A stretch of 7,265 nucleotides of DNA from an uncultured Propionibacteriaceae bacterium. GTDB lineage: Bacteria; Actinomycetota; Actinomycetes; Propionibacteriales; Propionibacteriaceae. Positions 5,623 to 7,265 of the stretch are shown here, piece by piece. The stretch is from positions 1 through 7,265 of the forward strand of contig CALLVV010000055.1 in NCBI GenBank assembly GCA_938012815.1, read 5' to 3'. A program made the position numbers and the translations under genes. Positions within the stretch are counted from its first letter, which is position 1, and every line of letters starts with the position of its first letter. Under the pieces are notes generated by a model, which made no database searches, had not been told where the DNA came from, and was given only the letters and a program-made list of their open reading frames with translations.

Positions 5623-6555
5623 GTGTCCCGACCCTACGTGGTGTTGCGACGAGGTGCCTGGGCCTCGCTGGCGAACAACACCGAGATCGACCTCGACGAA
5701 GCCACTCTCGAGCGGCTGCGTGGTCTAGGTGACCCGACTTCCGCCCAGGACGTCGCCGAGATCTACCGTCCCCTGACACAGCTGCTGCACCTCTACATCG
5801 CCAATGCGAGCCGGCTGCGTGAGGAATCGAACCAGTTCCTGAACCATAAGGTGCGCCGCACGCCGTTCGTGATCGGCGTCGCCGGTTCCGTAGCGGTCGG
5901 GAAATCGACTACGGCCCGCCTGCTGCGGGAGCTGCTGCGCCGCGCCCCGGGGAACCCGAAAGTGGACCTGATCACCACCGACGGTTTCCTGCTGCCGTCG
6001 GCGGAGCTGGAGAAACGTGGCCTGATGGATCGCAAAGGATTTCCCGAGTCCTACGACCGCCGGGCGTTGTTGCAGTTCGTGATCGACGTGAAGTCCGGGG
6101 AGCCCCGGGTGACTGCCCCCGTCTACAGCCACATCATCTACGACATCGTCCCGGACGAGCAGACAGTGATAGAGCGCCCCGACATCCTGATAGTCGAGGG
6201 CCTCAACGTCCTACAACCCGCCCGCGTGGACACGCACGGCCGCTCGGGCGCGACAGTCAGCGATTTCTTCGACTTCTCGGTCTACGTGGACGCCGACGAG
6301 GTCGACATCAAACGATGGTTCCTGGAGCGTTTCATGGTGCTGCGGGACACCGCTTTCCGCGACCCCCAGAGCTTCTTCAAACGCTTCACCCAACTGAGTC
6401 GCGCCGAAGCTCTGCAGTTCGGCAGCCATATCTGGAACACCATCAACGGCCCGAACCTGCGCGAGAACATCGAAACCACCCGGGACCGGGCCACCGCGAT
6501 TCTCCGCAAGGGCCCGGACCACCGGGTGCAAACCATCGCGATCCGAAAGGTGTGA
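5623..6555 (+). CDS. coaA: type I pantothenate kinase
   Basis: CoaA phosphorylates pantothenate with ATP, the first and usually rate-controlling step of CoA synthesis in the cytosol. At 310 residues it has the normal length of the prokaryotic type I (P-loop) kinase. The Walker A motif is GSVAVGKST at 88-96. TTDGFLLP at 118-125 holds the Asp (120) equivalent to the E. coli catalytic Asp. KGFPESYD is at 138-145, PVYSHIIYDIV at 166-176, and IVEGLNVLQ near 190-198 is a Walker B-like strand. WNTINGPNLRENI near 271-283 contributes pantothenate-site residues. Family enzymes are feedback-inhibited by CoA; I cannot judge that here. The GTG start is supported by the GGAG site 7 nt upstream and by the MSRPYVVLRRGAWASL beginning, similar to actinobacterial homologues. 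It follows nadE and ends 10 bp from the converging glmM. Confidence 0.96.
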   Translation: MSRPYVVLRRGAWASLANNTEIDLDEATLERLRGLGDPTSAQDVAEIYRPLTQLLHLYIANASRLREESNQFLNHKVRRTPFVIGVAGSVAVGKSTTARLLRELLRRAPGNPKVDLITTDGFLLPSAELEKRGLMDRKGFPESYDRRALLQFVIDVKSGEPRVTAPVYSHIIYDIVPDEQTVIERPDILIVEGLNVLQPARVDTHGRSGATVSDFFDFSVYVDADEVDIKRWFLERFMVLRDTAFRDPQSFFKRFTQLSRAEALQFGSHIWNTINGPNLRENIETTRDRATAILRKGPDHRVQTIAIRKV

Positions 6556-6565
6556 CACTCCCCGC

Positions 6566-7265
6566 TCAGATAGCGAGACGTTTCTTGACGAGGGCCGCCA
6601 GGCGCTCGGCGACCTCACGGGCTTGGGTGTCGGTGGGGGCCTCGACCATGACCCGCACCACCGGTTCGGTACCGGAGGGTCGCAGCAGGACACGCCCCGA
6701 CTTGCCGAGCCCATGGCTGGCATCGGCGACAGCCGCGGTGATCTCGTTGTCGATCCCGGCGCGGAGCTTGTCGACACCGCGGACGTTGATGATCACCTGA
6801 GGAAGTTTCGTCATCACCGAGGCCAGTTCCTTCAGGGACTTGCCGGTGGTAGCAACCCGCTTGGCCAGGTGCAGACCGGTCAGGACACCGTCACCCGTGG
6901 TCGCGAACTCGTTCATGATCACGTGCCCGGACTGTTCCCCGCCGAGGGAGAAGCCGTTGGCGCTCATCGACTCCAGCACGTAGCGGTCACCAACCTTGGT
7001 CTGGTCAATGCGGATATCGTGCTCGGCGAGAGCCAGCTTCAACCCCAGGTTGCTCATCACGGTCACGACGACGGTGTTGGAGGCCAGCCGGTGGTCCTCC
7101 TGCAGGGCCAGGGCGAGGATCGCGAGGATCTGGTCACCGTCGATGAGATTGCCCTCGTGGTCCACCGCGAGGCACCTGTCGGCATCACCGTCGAAGGCCA
7201 GGCCGAGGTCCGCCGACGACGAGAGCACCGCCTTCTGCAGGTCCTCGGGATGGGTGGAGCCGCAG
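6566..7265 (-). CDS. glmM: phosphoglucosamine mutase, C-terminal half (5' end outside window)
   Basis: GlmM converts glucosamine-6-phosphate, the GlmS product, to glucosamine-1-phosphate on the way to UDP-GlcNAc. The frame is open to the right edge; 232 complete codons are visible, roughly half of a protein normally near 450 residues. Reading in from the edge it begins CGSTHPEDLQKAV, typical of the region just before the metal loop. The metal-binding DGDAD follows at visible residues 25-29, the sugar-binding loop GGEQSGH near 108-114, and the phosphate-binding RPSGTEPVVR near 195-204. The active-site phosphoserine and the start codon lie outside the window. GlmM specificity rather than general phosphomannomutase activity is inferred from the family look and from glmS nearby. 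Its TGA faces the coaA stop across 10 bp. Confidence 0.95.
   Translation of the reverse strand, partial: CGSTHPEDLQKAVLSSSADLGLAFDGDADRCLAVDHEGNLIDGDQILAILALALQEDHRLASNTVVVTVMSNLGLKLALAEHDIRIDQTKVGDRYVLESMSANGFSLGGEQSGHVIMNEFATTGDGVLTGLHLAKRVATTGKSLKELASVMTKLPQVIINVRGVDKLRAGIDNEITAAVADASHGLGKSGRVLLRPSGTEPVVRVMVEAPTDTQAREVAERLAALVKKRLAI

Noticed and set aside
6556..6580. Terminator between coaA and glmM
   Set aside because: Only 10 bp separate the stops. The best stem nearby (CGCT-CAGAT-AGCG) has 4 bp and no U-tract.

Overview
This is a high-GC window with strong G/C preference at third codon positions, GTG as well as ATG starts, and gene families typical of Actinomycetota. The GlmM, CoaA, GlmS, AcpS and NnrD proteins are of actinobacterial type. 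The long NadE has the fused glutaminase domain found in mycobacteria and their relatives. I infer an actinobacterium, possibly of the Propionibacteriaceae; the family-level guess is weak.

Layout from left to right. Positions 1-283 hold the 3' end of an unrecognised plus-strand gene, with a base composition unlike the rest. It meets a minus-strand set head-on: glmS (1474-3303), then acpS (1108-1458), then nnrD (326-1111). The spacing is tight: 15 bp between glmS and acpS, and a 4-bp GTGA overlap between acpS and nnrD, which reads as one operon. A 181-bp divergent intergenic region (3304-3484) separates glmS from plus-strand nadE (3485-5548), followed after 74 bp by coaA (5623-6555). CoaA ends 10 bp from the converging 3' end of glmM (6566 to beyond 7265), which is cut by the window edge.

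All the named genes are core metabolism. GlmS and GlmM make glucosamine-6-phosphate and glucosamine-1-phosphate for UDP-GlcNAc and peptidoglycan. CoaA commits pantothenate to CoA. AcpS uses CoA to arm acyl carrier protein. NadE makes NAD+, and NnrD repairs hydrated NAD(P)H. The cluster therefore joins wall amino-sugar supply with CoA and NAD supply and repair.

I see no mobile element, CRISPR array, RNA gene or obvious new system. The points worth a second look are regulatory and architectural: apparently leaderless starts for both nadE and glmS, a dyad placed where the coaA -35 box should be, a 19-bp palindrome inside nadE at the domain linker, an NnrD with no epimerase half, and an odd gene fragment at the left edge.
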